DNA of 64,000 nt, from positions 26,352 through 90,351 of the forward strand of contig BDDC01000097.1 of assembly GCA_001662425.1 (NCBI GenBank), written 5' to 3'. The notes beneath the pieces are model-generated. The model was not told the DNA's origin, searched no databases, and saw only the letters and a list, made by a program, of their open reading frames with translations. The position numbers were made by a program, and so were the translations under genes. Positions 44,480 to 56,117 of the stretch are shown piece after piece. Source of the stretch: Chlamydomonas sphaeroides (lineage: Eukaryota; Chlorophyta; Chlorophyceae; Chlamydomonadales; Chlamydomonadaceae). Within the stretch, counting starts at the first letter, position 1. The number at the start of each line of letters is the position of its first letter.

Positions 44480-46146
44480 CGCCGCAGGGGCGGGATAGCC
44501 GCAACCAGGTTCCTGGCGACCTCTCCCGATGCGGGGTTGGGGTCTGGCGCTGCGGCTCCTGCAGGGGGCCTGAAAGATCGCCCGGGGTGGGGCGATAATG
44601 TAACCCCATGCATGGATGATGGCGATCTGCGGCCCCGGCTCCGGACGGGTGAGCCCCCTTGGGGCGCCCGCCAGGAAAGCCACACGTGCGCGGGCGGGGG
44701 GAACTGCGGGATCCGTGCCGGTCGAGTCTGGCAGGTCCGGCAGGTAACGTAGCTGTGGTTGCGCCTGTGCTTTGCTGCTGCTGCGCTCGTCTCGCTGGGT
44801 CGCCGCCCTGCTGGGGCCTACGGCTCGAACCAACGGCAGTTGCACGGCAGTTGTCCTGGAGTCCGATTCTGGACTTCAGCAGGCGAGGGTCGGACGCGTA
44901 TCGGTTGCTACAGTCGGACCCTACGCGGTTGCTGGCGGTGTTACGCATGTGTGAAGGGCACTGAGGGGAGGCAGCCGCGGCGGGGCAACGCTGGGCTGGG
45001 CCTGCACCTGCAGCGCCACCATGCAGGCCCTGGTGCCAGCTCTGGTGATGGCTTTCAATGACTTCCACGCTGCTTATCAAGTAAAGCTCTGATGTTGCTC
45101 ACCCAATTGCGAGTCAGGCGTGCCTCATTGCACTGCAGCCGCCGAGTTCCGGCAGCCCGCGGTCCTGCTTATTCGATTCTCTCTGTGACTGCCAGGCACT
45201 GTCGCCGCCTGGAGGTGCCAACGGCTAGACGCAGCCGCACAGCGACTGCCTGCGGCTACTGCGGCCCAGCGGCTGGCAGCTCCATGGGAGCTCCCCTCGG
45301 CGCCTGTCACTTGCCAGCCCTTAAGTCGGCCACGTAGTCGTGCCCACTGCGGGTGTAGCTCGCTCGCTTGCAAGACACGGGCAAAGAAAGCGAAATTACG
45401 CGAAGGTAGCACAGGGTGAGGCGGCGCGGGGCGGCGCTTGTCTCGCTCTCTTCCCTGGCTGGGGGCAGCGGAGCAGCGGGGCACTTGCGGACTGCAGTCA
45501 ACACAGCGGGCGAGCGGGGACCGGACACGGCCTTCATTGAGGGGTCGCAGAGGTTCCGGGGAGGAGGGTTCAGCGGGCTCGGTAGGTGCGGACAGGAGGG
45601 GCGGCGCAGGGACCCGAACGTTGGTCACGAGCAGAGAGGTCACGGGGACGCTGTCTGCGGCGACATGGGGCGTCGAAATCTCCGCGAAACTCTCAAGACA
45701 CGGACGTGACGTTAGCTCTGCGCGAACACGGGAAGGGGTGTAAATATGGCGGGAACGATTCCGTTAACGTGGCGAGTAGCCCGGCTTTGCGCGAAACGCG
45801 CACTTGCCTCACTTGGTCCCAACTCTGCATGCATTTGGTTCCATAGATTACTTCAGATATCTCTGTCGGCAGCAGGTCCGGCAACGGTCCAGTCTTTAGC
45901 CGGAACGGGTGGTAGCTGCTGCGCAGGTCCCTCTGTCCCGTTCGCCACGGGCAGGTCAACCGCGCCCGGACCGAGTTGTCAACCACAACTTATACTGCTT
46001 GCCATACAACAGGAACACAGCGAGCTGCTTTGCTTTGTAACATTGAAAAGGCGGGCCTAGGGCCTCCTTACGTTCACATATTGTCAGACACAAACAAGCA
46101 GCGCAGCATATAGTCAATATCATAGCAGCACTACAGAGGGCAATCA
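44480..46146. other. Intergenic region upstream of lectin gene A
   Basis: About 1.67 kb. It holds the NELF-C/D-like 3' end (TGTAA at 44599) and then non-coding sequence that grows less GC-rich towards 46146. I see no ORF with family resemblance on either strand; the long minus-strand ORFs here are low-complexity shadows. Confidence 0.5.
44599..44603 (+). terminator. TGTAA poly(A) signal, NELF-C/D-like gene
   Basis: TGTAA 120 bases after the TAG at 44477-44479. Confidence 0.65.
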
Positions 46147-49100
46147 ATGAGACACAAGAGACAGTTCGCCACTTTGGACGCGATGTCGTCGACCTCTCTA
46201 CCGACGCTTGGGGTTCTATTGCTGTTGAGCGGCGTTGCGCTTGGTGCTCGTCATCTGACGGCTGGTGCGCTTGGCGACGTGGCTTCCAGGGATGCCTTCT
46301 CGGTCGCCAGTTGCCTCCTGTGCATGTCCCTACCTGACATCCGCTCGTTGGGCCCGTCTTCTGCCGTGCGCGTCGTGGGCCGCTACGTCACTGCCTGTCT
46401 AATGAGCTGCTTGGTGCTTACAACTGAGGGGTTCGGTGTTCCTTGCAGACTTCCAGAGCTGCATGGACCTACCCTGCGGCAGCGACGCCATATGCATCCA
46501 GCACGGTCGCAGCATCGAATGCCAGTGCGACGACGGCATGTTCTGGCACAACAGCACACGGACGTGTGAAGGTGCGCGGGTAAAGATGTGGAGTTGGGTC
46601 CGCCCGACCATGCCCAACCATCGAGGCCGCCCTGCAGCCTGCCAGAGCGCTAGCACGACGCCTCAACTTCCTTGATCGCCTTGAGACCACCTCCCTGCGC
46701 TGTCTGCACTTCACCGCAGCGTCCCGCCACTTCCGCCGCCGCGCACTGGGCTCCGGCGCGGCCATCGCCGCTGCCGTGCCGCCGCCGCCGCCGTCCGTCT
46801 TCGGCGACGACCCGGTACGTGCGGCCGCTGCCGGCGCCCAGCATCCCAGTAATTATCTGTAACGCAAACAGCGCACCTTGGCTGCAAATGACGCAGCGCG
46901 CGCATGTCCTCGCTCTCGGATCCCTCACGCTTGCTCCACGGCCTGATTGCGTGCTGTGTGGCTCCACCCATGCATCCCTGCAGCCGGTGCAAGGCATGGA
47001 CGCACAGTGCGGCGGCGCCGGTAACACCAGCAGCATGCTGAACAACGGCGTGTGTGTGGGGGTGACCACCAGCTGCCCCTGGTAGGGCGGCTGGACAGAG
47101 CAGGAGCGGGCCGGGGCCAGCGGCGGAGCGGCGGCAGGACGCGAGCGAGCCAGGCTTGGGCACATGGGGTGGGGAAGGGGCGGCAAGCGCCAAGAGCCAG
47201 CAGGGGTCGTCGTCGGGTCCTCACGGTGCGCTGCTCGTGATACGGTACCGTATCGTGCCGTGCGTACCGGGTGTGATCACGTACACTCGGTGTTGGCCCT
47301 CGCTCACCAGGATGAATGGCTGGGGCACAATCGACGTTGTGTTCCGCCTGGTGTACGAGTACGCGGATGGCAGCCGCTCGAGCGGCCGCAACACCCTGAA
47401 GATGGAATGCTACGATGGTGAGCTAAGGGGCCGCGGCAGGCCCCCACATGCTCCCCTCCCCCAACGCATTGCGCAGCCAGATATACATCCGGAGGCACAG
47501 AGCCGCCGCCACAGACGCCCGTGCCCGACTGCCCGGTCCCCGCCGCAACCCCATTTTCCCCACCACCGCCCCCAGGCACGTTCCGCATCCCCCAGATCTA
47601 CGTCGAGTTTGCCTACACCGTGGCCCTGCCGGTGCGTGTCGATGGCTGCGGACTCAAGGAAGGGCCACAGCCGCACTCCTCAGATTGTGTATGAGGGGAT
47701 GTGTGGTGAATACTTGGGTTAACCCAGGGCGGGCGCGGCACGCCGTTGGTTGCAAATCAGCCCTGCGAGCAGCAACGATTCTGTGCACAGAGTGTTGAGC
47801 CTCGGGGGCCATGGTCGGGCTGCAGCCGCCCAAGCCTGCACCCCGTGCCGCTGAAACCAACCTTCCGCAACCCCTGCCCCCTCGGCCGCCCATGCCGTCC
47901 CCAACCTTGCTTCCGTCTCAGACCGGTGCCAGCTATGTGCTGCAGCAGCAGAACAACACCTGCAGCTCCGGCTCCGCGGCCCTGCCCTGGGTGGACGTCC
48001 TCAAGGTTGCGCCGGCGCAGCCCACATCGTTCCTGTTCATTGGCCAGGGAGCGCCTGAGGTCGGGTGCCAGGGTGAGTGTGACCCTCTCCGCCCCGCGCC
48101 GGCGTTGGCTGCACGGCAGCGGCCGCCTCAGCGATCGATGTACCCAGCGGCGAGGCTCTGCGGCAATGCTACTGCCACGTTCAACATGGTCCCACGGCCC
48201 CCGCCCTCCGCAGCCCTTCCGCCGGCACAGCCGGCGCCTCCCTCGCCTCCTCCCACGCCACCCACGCCGCCCCCACGGCCGCCCTCGCCGCCGGCTCCCT
48301 CGCCGCCCCCTCCTGAGGTCGCCGCAAACCTGAGTGAGTACCGGAGTTAGGTTGATAGGCTGCGGCAGCAATCGAAGGCGCCACTGCTTGAGCCAGGCCT
48401 GCGCCAGGACCCTTGGGTGCCCTCCGCAACAGCCCACGTTCCCCCCATCCCACCGACCGACCTCTTCCTCCTCCCCCTTCCCCTTCATCTTCCCCCAGGC
48501 GGCAGCTACACCATCCGCCCCACGACCGCCAGCTCTCCCGCCGCCATCGGCCCGCCCTTGAACGTGGTGGCACATGGCATGCTGCTGACGCAGGCGGTGG
48601 GTGGGCAGGAGCTGGCTGGGGCGGCTGGTCGCTTAGCGGGAGGCAATACAGCCTTCCGAAGGCCCGGGTCTGCCCGGCCACGCCTGCGCCGCCGCAGCGC
48701 CGCTTCCCCGCTCGCCCCACATGCGTGCATCACTTCCTCGCTGACCCTCCCTCGCTGGCCCTCCTGCACGCAGACCTTTACGGGCGACCTCTCGCAGGGC
48801 TTCGTGGCCGAGCAGAGGGGTGAGCTGCGAGCCTGCATCAAGCGGCGGGGCCGGCGTGCGGAAGACCCCCGGCGTCTGGCCGTCTGGCGCCTGCGGTTGC
48901 GTGCAGGGGATCACGTGAGCACAACGGCCGACCAACGATGCTGTTCGCATTGCCTTGCTTTGCCGCAGGCGCCGCCGGGTCGTACCGCTTCATCAGCCAG
49001 GCCAACTCGGGCCTCTGCCTCACCGTGCCCGACAACAAGACGGCCGACACGACACCCATTGGGCTTTGGGAGTGCGACAACTCGCAGCAGGGGCAGACCT

Positions 49101-52100
49101 TCACTGTGCTGCGCGAGGGCAGCTTCAGCGATGGGTGCGTTGCAGGGTGCGGCTAGGAGGCGTGTTGCGTGTTGCAAGGCGGCCGCCGCTTCCATGACCG
49201 ACCGGTTGCCGTACATTCGTTCTGACCTGCCGTACATGCGCCCCGCTGCCGTACTTCACACACGCGCAGGTACTCGCTGCGCCCCGTGCACGCCCCCGAC
49301 ATGTGCGTTGACGTGCAGTGGGGCTCGTCCTCCGCCAACACGCCGCTGCACCTGTGGGGATGCAACAACACGCCGGCGCAGGTCTTTGTCTTTGTCTCGC
49401 GCGCAGGTGCGTGTGAGAGATGCACGCACGTTTGATGCTCGTGTGCTCGTTGATAGCCCCACCGGCCTGAGCCCTCAGCCCTATCGGGACCGGCTTTTAA
49501 ACTCAACCTCCATGGGCCTGCTGCCTGCTGCAGATGGGCCGGGGCCGCTGCCGCCATCGCCGCCGCTGGCGCCCGCGACGCGTCGGCCCCCACCGTACCG
49601 CCGCCCCGCGCCGCCCACATCCCGCCGCGTCACCTACCCCTCGCTGTGTGAGTACCAAAACTGCATAGTGGTGGTTGGCAGGCTGAGGCTCTCTCACGCT
49701 GGGCCAAGGGAGCGGCGGCATGCGTCCACTGCCGAGACCCGCCTCTCTCCCTAGCTAATGATCTCCTGCAACCCCGGTGTATGTATGTCCCCGCAGCCGG
49801 CGCCCTGACGCTGCGCGTGGCCTCCAGCAACGGCACCTGCGTCGACGGCATCTGGCCCCTGCCCGGAGTGGTGCTGTGCGAGGACAAGTGCGACGGCTCG
49901 GCGGCGCAGAGCCTGGAGGCAGAGCCCATCGGTACGAGCGCATGCAAGCTAGCGCCACAAGGGGCCGCCGTCCTGCAAACATGTCGCAAGCATGCAGGGG
50001 CCCGCCGCAGCCTGCCGAACGAACGAACCCCCACGCGGGCAAGCTAGCCGGCAAGTCGGCAACAAGTACTGACACCCCCTCTCTGCTCTCCACAGGCTCG
50101 GATGGCTATGTGATGCTGCGCTCCGGCTTCGACCGCAGCTACTGCATGGCTGTGTGGGACGGCGCCAGCCGCGACGGCGCCCCCGCGATGCTGATGCCCT
50201 GTGCCAACGACACCGCCAGCCAGCGGTGGCAGGTGTTCCAGGTCGCCGGAGGGTGAGGCCGAGGGCTGGCGATGAGGCAAGGGGCTGCCGGAGCAAGCGC
50301 AGTGGGCAGCGGCGGGCTCTCGAGCGCGCGGCGAGGTGGCCCAGGTGGATCAGGCGCATCAGCAGAACCCTCACGTAGTCCCCGGTCTGCGACCTGACCA
50401 AGGGACCCATCCTCTTGCGTACCGTGCGCCTTTCCGCAGCTGGTCTCTGGCACCCGCGCACTCGCTCACGAGCTGCCTGGACCTGAGCTCGCCGCCCGGG
50501 CTGCGCATCGCGAGGTGCGGCGGCTCGGCCGCCCAGACCTTCACACTGCTGAGGACGGGTGAGTTTAGCCGAAGAGCAGCTAGATAGCTAGGTTGCTGGT
50601 GCGTTGAGCCATCCTTACTCGTCGCTCGGCAGCGCCTATCCGCCTGTACGTCCGCCGACTAGCTAACGAACCACCCGCTCGCCAGGCCTGCCCGAGCACC
50701 TGGAGCCCGACGTGGCGCACTTTGACTCGCTGTTCGGCGTAATCGACAACGAGGAGTACGACTCCAGCTACGACTACAACTCCGATTACGATTACGAGTA
50801 CTACGGCGGCGGGGGCGGCGACTACGAGGGTGACTATCTGCCGCCATGTGAGCCGGGCCCCGAGTAGCACCCGCCTGGGTGCATCCGCTAGCCAGCCTGA
50901 CAGGGCCCCTGCCCCGCGCCTCTGCACCCCACCTCAAACACTGCTTCCATGCACCTCGCCCTCTCGCACGCCCCCGCCCGCAGACCCGTCGGACTACGTC
51001 CCGCCGCCGCCGAGCGACGCCCCGTCCTCCTCGCCTTCGGCCGCTCACCAGCACGACCACAACGACCGTCACCACCGCCGGATGCGGCGCAACCTCCGCA
51101 GCGGCGGCGGCGCCAGGCCGCGGAGCGACGGGCACGGCCCGGGCGGCGACAGCGCCGCCGCCCCGCCGCCGCCGCCGACCAACTCGAGTGCGCCCCTGGT
51201 GACCGACTGGGCAGACGTGTCGGCCCTGAGCGGGCGGTGGCAGGCGCTCAAGATGTACGGCAACTGCCAGTACGACAACACGCCCGGCGGAGGGTACGGC
51301 AGTGTCGTACTGGATGGCAGCAGCTGCTACGGCAGGTCAGTCGCATGCGGTTGCTTGGCAGGGGGTTGCTTGTTGGTGCGTTGCGCGGGGCGCGTAGGCC
51401 CCAGTGCTAGGGGACGTGATCCGTACCTTGCCCTTCCTAGCTGCCGCGTTTGTGGCTCGCATTACGATCTCCTTCACTCCCTGCCCTGACATTTTCGCGA
51501 TTCTGTGCAGGATGAGCTACCTGCCCGCCTGGAACGGCAGCGCCGCCTCTGCCTTCACCATTGTTGCGATCTACTCCCTTACCGAGGCAGCCGCCGCCAG
51601 TGGTGCGTCGTACATGTTCACGACGCTCAGCCGTACGCCGTACGACTACCAGACGGAGCTTCTCTTCGGCAGCGGAGAGGGCAGGACGTTCGTGTACGAC
51701 AATGAAGTCTTTGCGCTCAACAGCTCCCAGCAGGGCCCGGCCCGCCCGCCCGCCAACACCTGGGTGCTCGACGCCTACGTTCGCGAGGAGGGCGGCGCCA
51801 GCGGCGGCATCTACAGCTACCGCAACGGAGCGGTCAAGGTGCGACCAGCACAGCGCAACCCTCGCTCTTTGTATAGAGATGGATTGGCGGCTCCCCAAAC
51901 CCACTGCCTAGCTAGCCTTCGATCTTACTAGGAGGCCTCCTGGACCGCCTCGGTCCGCAGCAGCCAAACCTTCGCGCTGCGCCTTCGTTGCTCATCCGCC
52001 CCCAGATGGTCGAGGGCTTCCGGGACCAGGCGCCCATCGCCATTGAGTCGGACAACTTCGTCATCGGAGCCGACTGGCGTGACAATGCAGTGAGCAGGGG

Positions 52101-53614
52101 AGGCGGCATGCCACGTCACAGCGTGCAGTGGCCGAGTTAGGTGTTGGTGTTGGGTAGGGAAGAACATGATCCCCGGTCCACGGGGAACACATACGCTGTA
52201 GCAGTCCTCAACCGGCGGCGCTTGTCCCCTCCTGCGATGCGCCCCTCCCTCCGCAGCACTACCTGAACGGCCGGCTGGCTGCCGTACTCGTGTACGGCAA
52301 GGCCCTGCACGAGCCGGAGCTTGAGGGGCTGGTTGACGCTTATGTGCCGCGCTTTGGTTGGGCGCCGCCTCGTGAGCTGGGGCGCTTGGGTAGCGGGGCG
52401 GGCATGGCGGGGACCGCGCAGGAGATGATATCGTAGAGGAGACTGCTGCTTTTCCAGCGCTGGCAGGCAGGTGTTCATCAAGCATCTATTTAACTCAGTC
52501 TTGCTTGGGCTAGCCCGGGTTCATGTGTTGACGTTTCACGTGCCATCCCATGCGCTGCTGCCCTCCCCCGCAGCGCCGTCGCCTCCATCTCCTCCTCCTC
52601 GCAAGTCGCCCCCGCCGCAAAAGTCGCCGCCGCCCTCCCCGCCGACGCCGCCGTCGACGCCTCCGCCCTCTTCGCCTCCGCTGGCGCCGCCTCTGCCTCC
52701 GCCCCCGTCTCCCCCAGCAGGTCGGCAGCGTACGGGTGGGATGGGACCTCCGAGCTACGCCAGGGACATGGGGGCTGCTGCTCTGCTGTACCGATCCAGC
52801 CGATACGCATGCAGCCCCCTCCAAGCACAGACCCCATCCATGCCAGCCAGCCGATCGCAACCCGAACGCACCCCTAGCTCTGTCCGCACTTCATGACTCC
52901 CCTCCACGCACCCTTTGCTCCCCGCTCATCGCAGCGTGCGAGGGCGCCGCAGCCAGCCTGGCGCAGGGCCCCTTCGGCAATGGTCCCCCAGGAATTTCCT
53001 TTGACGATGCTGCGCTCTCGGCTTTGGAGGGATCCATTACACGGTGTGTGTGGGTCGCATGGGCCTCTGCAGTATACTCACACAGGGGAGGCTGTACGGG
53101 TCATCCCTGTCCTGCCTTCAACATGCCTTACTTGTCCACCCACAGAATTGCCTGGAAGGCGAGCGAGCGACTGGAGACGCTCCAGATTACGTACGGCATC
53201 ATCGCCGCGCCCCTGCGCGGCGGCAGCAACGACGGCCGCTACCTCGGGACCACCGCCGCCAGCGGTGTCGTGGATCTGTACGGCGGCGAGCACATCACGG
53301 CCGTTGACGTCGGCCTCACGACCGCCGCCGACGGCAGCCAGGTCGTCGCGGGCCTGCGGCTGCGGACCAGCCTGGGCCGCACTCTGCTGGTGGGGTCGGG
53401 CCCCGACACCCTGCTGCCCGGGCAGGGTCAGCCGGTGCGGTGCGGCCAGGACTGCGACTGGGCGTCACGGCTGCAGCCCGCCACGCCGTGCCTGGCCGCT
53501 GAGGCCGTGGCGGCAGGCAGGCGGCTGGCGCTGGCGTCGCTGAGTGGGGAGGCGTCGGCGGGCCGCATCGAGTTCCTGCGCCTCCAGTGGCGCGAGGTCG
53601 AGTCGTCGCTGTGA
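46147..53614 (+). CDS. Secreted multidomain lectin A (EGF, beta-trefoils, LamG-like, jacalin-like)
   Basis: Twenty-four exons, about 1,201 residues: 46147-46264, 46449-46571, 46720-46814, 46984-47081, 47311-47417, 47576-47631, 47922-48072, 48214-48333, 48499-48596, 48774-48819, 48969-49134, 49270-49406, 49534-49647, 49797-49931, 50096-50252, 50440-50558, 50686-50847, 50984-51335, 51511-51838, 52006-52089, 52257-52371, 52574-52720, 52935-53043, 53146-53614. Order: signal peptide (LGVLLLLSGVALG; second ATG at 46183); EGF-like Cys module 40-80; Pro-rich 250-289; ricin-B-like repeats about 320-438 (QGQTFTV, AQVFVF); second beta-trefoil 477-613 (SQRWQVF, AAQTFTL); acidic Tyr-rich 614-668; LamG-like 735-960 (HYLNGRLAAVLVYGKALHEP); Pro/Ser rod 961-1009; jacalin-like C-terminus (ITYGIIAAP, GGEHITAVDVG). 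Probably an extracellular-matrix carbohydrate binder. The ends of exons 4 and 7 are less certain. Paralogous to the gene at 59260-64000. Confidence 0.75.
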
Positions 53615-56117
53615 CGTCGCGCGGCGGAGCGAGCAGCAGCTTACGGTTAGATAGTGCAGGTGGCATACATAGGACGAGCGCGCATATGGGATGGACTGCA
53701 TGCCATGCGTTGTCACATCACTGTTCATTCAGCCACATGCCGTCATGCGCTAACCGCCGCCACCTCATGTAAATTGCAATTCCAGCAGCACTGCGTGTGC
53801 TGATGAACATGCTGACCGGTAGCTAGGCGTTGGACCGCTGGCCAGGAGCCGGCGCTGCTGACTGGGGCTGTGTGGCGGAGTGTCAAGGAGTACATACTAT
53901 TGCTGTGTGCGTGCGTGTGGGATGTGGATACGCAAGCGAGGGTTTTGCGCCCGCTAGGTGAGGCCGCTTGGATGGGTGAGGCCGGTGCTTAGGGCGAGGA
54001 GCGATAGCTAGGATATGCGACACGGCTGGATGCGAAACTGGGTCTGGCCTCACGAGACGCAGACGCGTACCAGACAGGATAGAATAGGGTCACAGGCATG
54101 ATGGCAATTCATGGGAATGCAGCTGAGGTGTAGACATGATCATGCCACACAACGTGTGTAAACCTCTAAATGCCCCTGACCTGCATTGCGCCTGCTGCTA
54201 TACCGGTACTCGCACAGTGGCTGGGCACATACAGCACACGTCGCGCCTACGTGCATGCATGTGTTGCTGGTCAGGACTCGTATCTTGACCGCTGCCAAGT
54301 CACCCGGGGAGGGTCACACGCACCGGGGGTGGGGCCATCACACGGGAAGTTGCCCAGGGCGGGTGACTCCCCCTGCCTCGCCTTGCGGTCGGCAAGCCAC
54401 TCAAGCTGGCGCTCGAACTTGCTAGCGCCTAGCAAATTCGGCATTTCGGGTTGACTTCGCTAGCCTTCGGCCCGCTGCAGTCACCCAGCGCTGGTGCGTG
54501 GCTTCTGTCTCAAGTAGCCAACCGGTCCGGCGACTTGGGTGATCTGCCGTGGGTGTTTTAAGATTTGATGAGCCTTGATTGCATGTGTCCACGCAGCTAG
54601 TCAGGGCTGATCCGCCCCACCGCATGCAATGCTTCATTGCTTTTCCCACAGCCAGCGTGGCGCTGAGCTGACAACGCCTGCTGGCAGTTATCCGCCATAG
54701 CATGTAACTCACGGCGGCACGACATGCCGTGGCTTCCCTGGGACACGTGATGACTCCATGTGCAAAGCACTCCTGATTTGCTGAGTTGTGTTCACAAAAC
54801 TTGACTTAGGCCAGCAGGAGGCCCTCTTGAGGTGAACAAGTATCAGAATGGGAAAAGGGGCGCCGCCCCAATCCGTCCTCTGTCTGGGGCTGCCGGCTGA
54901 ACCCCAACCGTCGGCGGGGTTGGAGTGCAGGCGCCAACAACCAGCGCTCTACGTCGCAGTGCCGGACCTTGTCTTGGACGCGACCCCTGGTCCCTTCACC
55001 CGGACATGTCCGGGGCATGCTTGCGTCAAAGGAATGACTGGCCCCGCTAACACCAGCGCGCGGCCGCTACCGCAACAGCCGCCGCCCAGCCAGCCAGCAA
55101 GGCACGGCCAGGAGGCAGGGCACGCCCTCGCTGCCAACTCAGCCCCCAACACCGCTACGCTTCCGCTTGGCGCCGCCAGCCAAGGCCAAGCTCCTGCCGC
55201 CCCCACGGCCGCGGGCCGTTCGGCCCCAGCTTCGGTCCCGGCCTCGGTCCCGGCCGTTTGGCCCCTGCCCGGGCTCAAAATGCCGGGCGAGGCTGCGCGA
55301 GAGTGCCAGGTAATAAGCCGGTGCACACCAAGGGTTCATGCATGTCGCAGAGTAGTGTCGGCGGCGTGCCCTTTGTTACCCGCCCTTTGTTAGCGAAGCC
55401 AGCGCTAAACCATACACGTGGCGGCCCCAGGGCGCTCGACAGGCCCCTGGGTGGGCCCTCCAGTCTTGCTTGCGCGAACCAGTTGAAGACCCTCCCGGGG
55501 CTGCGCGAGCCGCGTCATATTATCAACACGGGCTGCGTGTCCATGAAAATAAGCCCAGAAAAAGCTTTCCCACACGCTGCTGCTCAATATCCATCCGCCC
55601 TGTCGCTGACGTGGCCTGGCCTCTCCGCTGGCACCCATGGCGGCCAACCTCGCGGCTGCGACACATACAGCAGTGTACACGGTGTGCGAGCCACTTCAGG
55701 TGCCAGCCATAACGGCAAGGCAGCAGCATGCATGTCAGCATGCCCCCACCCGTCCACACCTCGCCTTGCACCGCAGACCGCATATACCGCGAGCTCTATG
55801 CACACTATACAGACAGACTGCAAAGCGACTCGTTCGGATCAAGCTGAACGCATCTCCATGCGTTGGGCAAGTTCGTACGGCAGGGTCAGGCTGACACCAT
55901 CTATCCACCTGACCACGCTCACTCTGCTGGCACCTGCCCGGTCGCTCACAGATGCAGCGTGCCTGTGCGCCTGATGGGCGGCGGCGGACCCCCAAAGCAA
56001 CTCAGCAACAGGAAGGAAGGTGGCTGGGGGCAGCGGCCGCGCAAGTGAACACTGCCGTGCCCTCACCCACACACCGGCCACACAACCGCTACCCCACGGA
56101 GTGCCCCACCCAAACAT
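53615..56117. other. 2.5-kb intergenic region between lectin A and ankyrin gene
   Basis: Holds the lectin A 3' end (TGTAA at 53768) and presumably the 3' UTR of the minus-strand ankyrin gene. The rest has no convincing gene. ORFs at 54848-55393 and 55258-55974 (plus) have no recognisable domain. A 16-base palindrome (CCCGGACATGTCCGGG) lies at 54999-55014. Confidence 0.45.
53768..53772 (+). terminator. TGTAA poly(A) signal, lectin gene A
   Basis: TGTAA 154 bases after the TGA at 53612-53614. Confidence 0.65.

Noticed and set aside
44085..45080. Minus-strand ORF of 331 aa
   Set aside because: Overlaps the last NELF-C/D exon antisense and continues as low-complexity text; no family resemblance.
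54848..55974. Plus-strand ORFs (181 and 238 aa) between lectin A and the ankyrin gene
   Set aside because: No recognisable domain, no supporting exons, composition unlike neighbouring coding exons.
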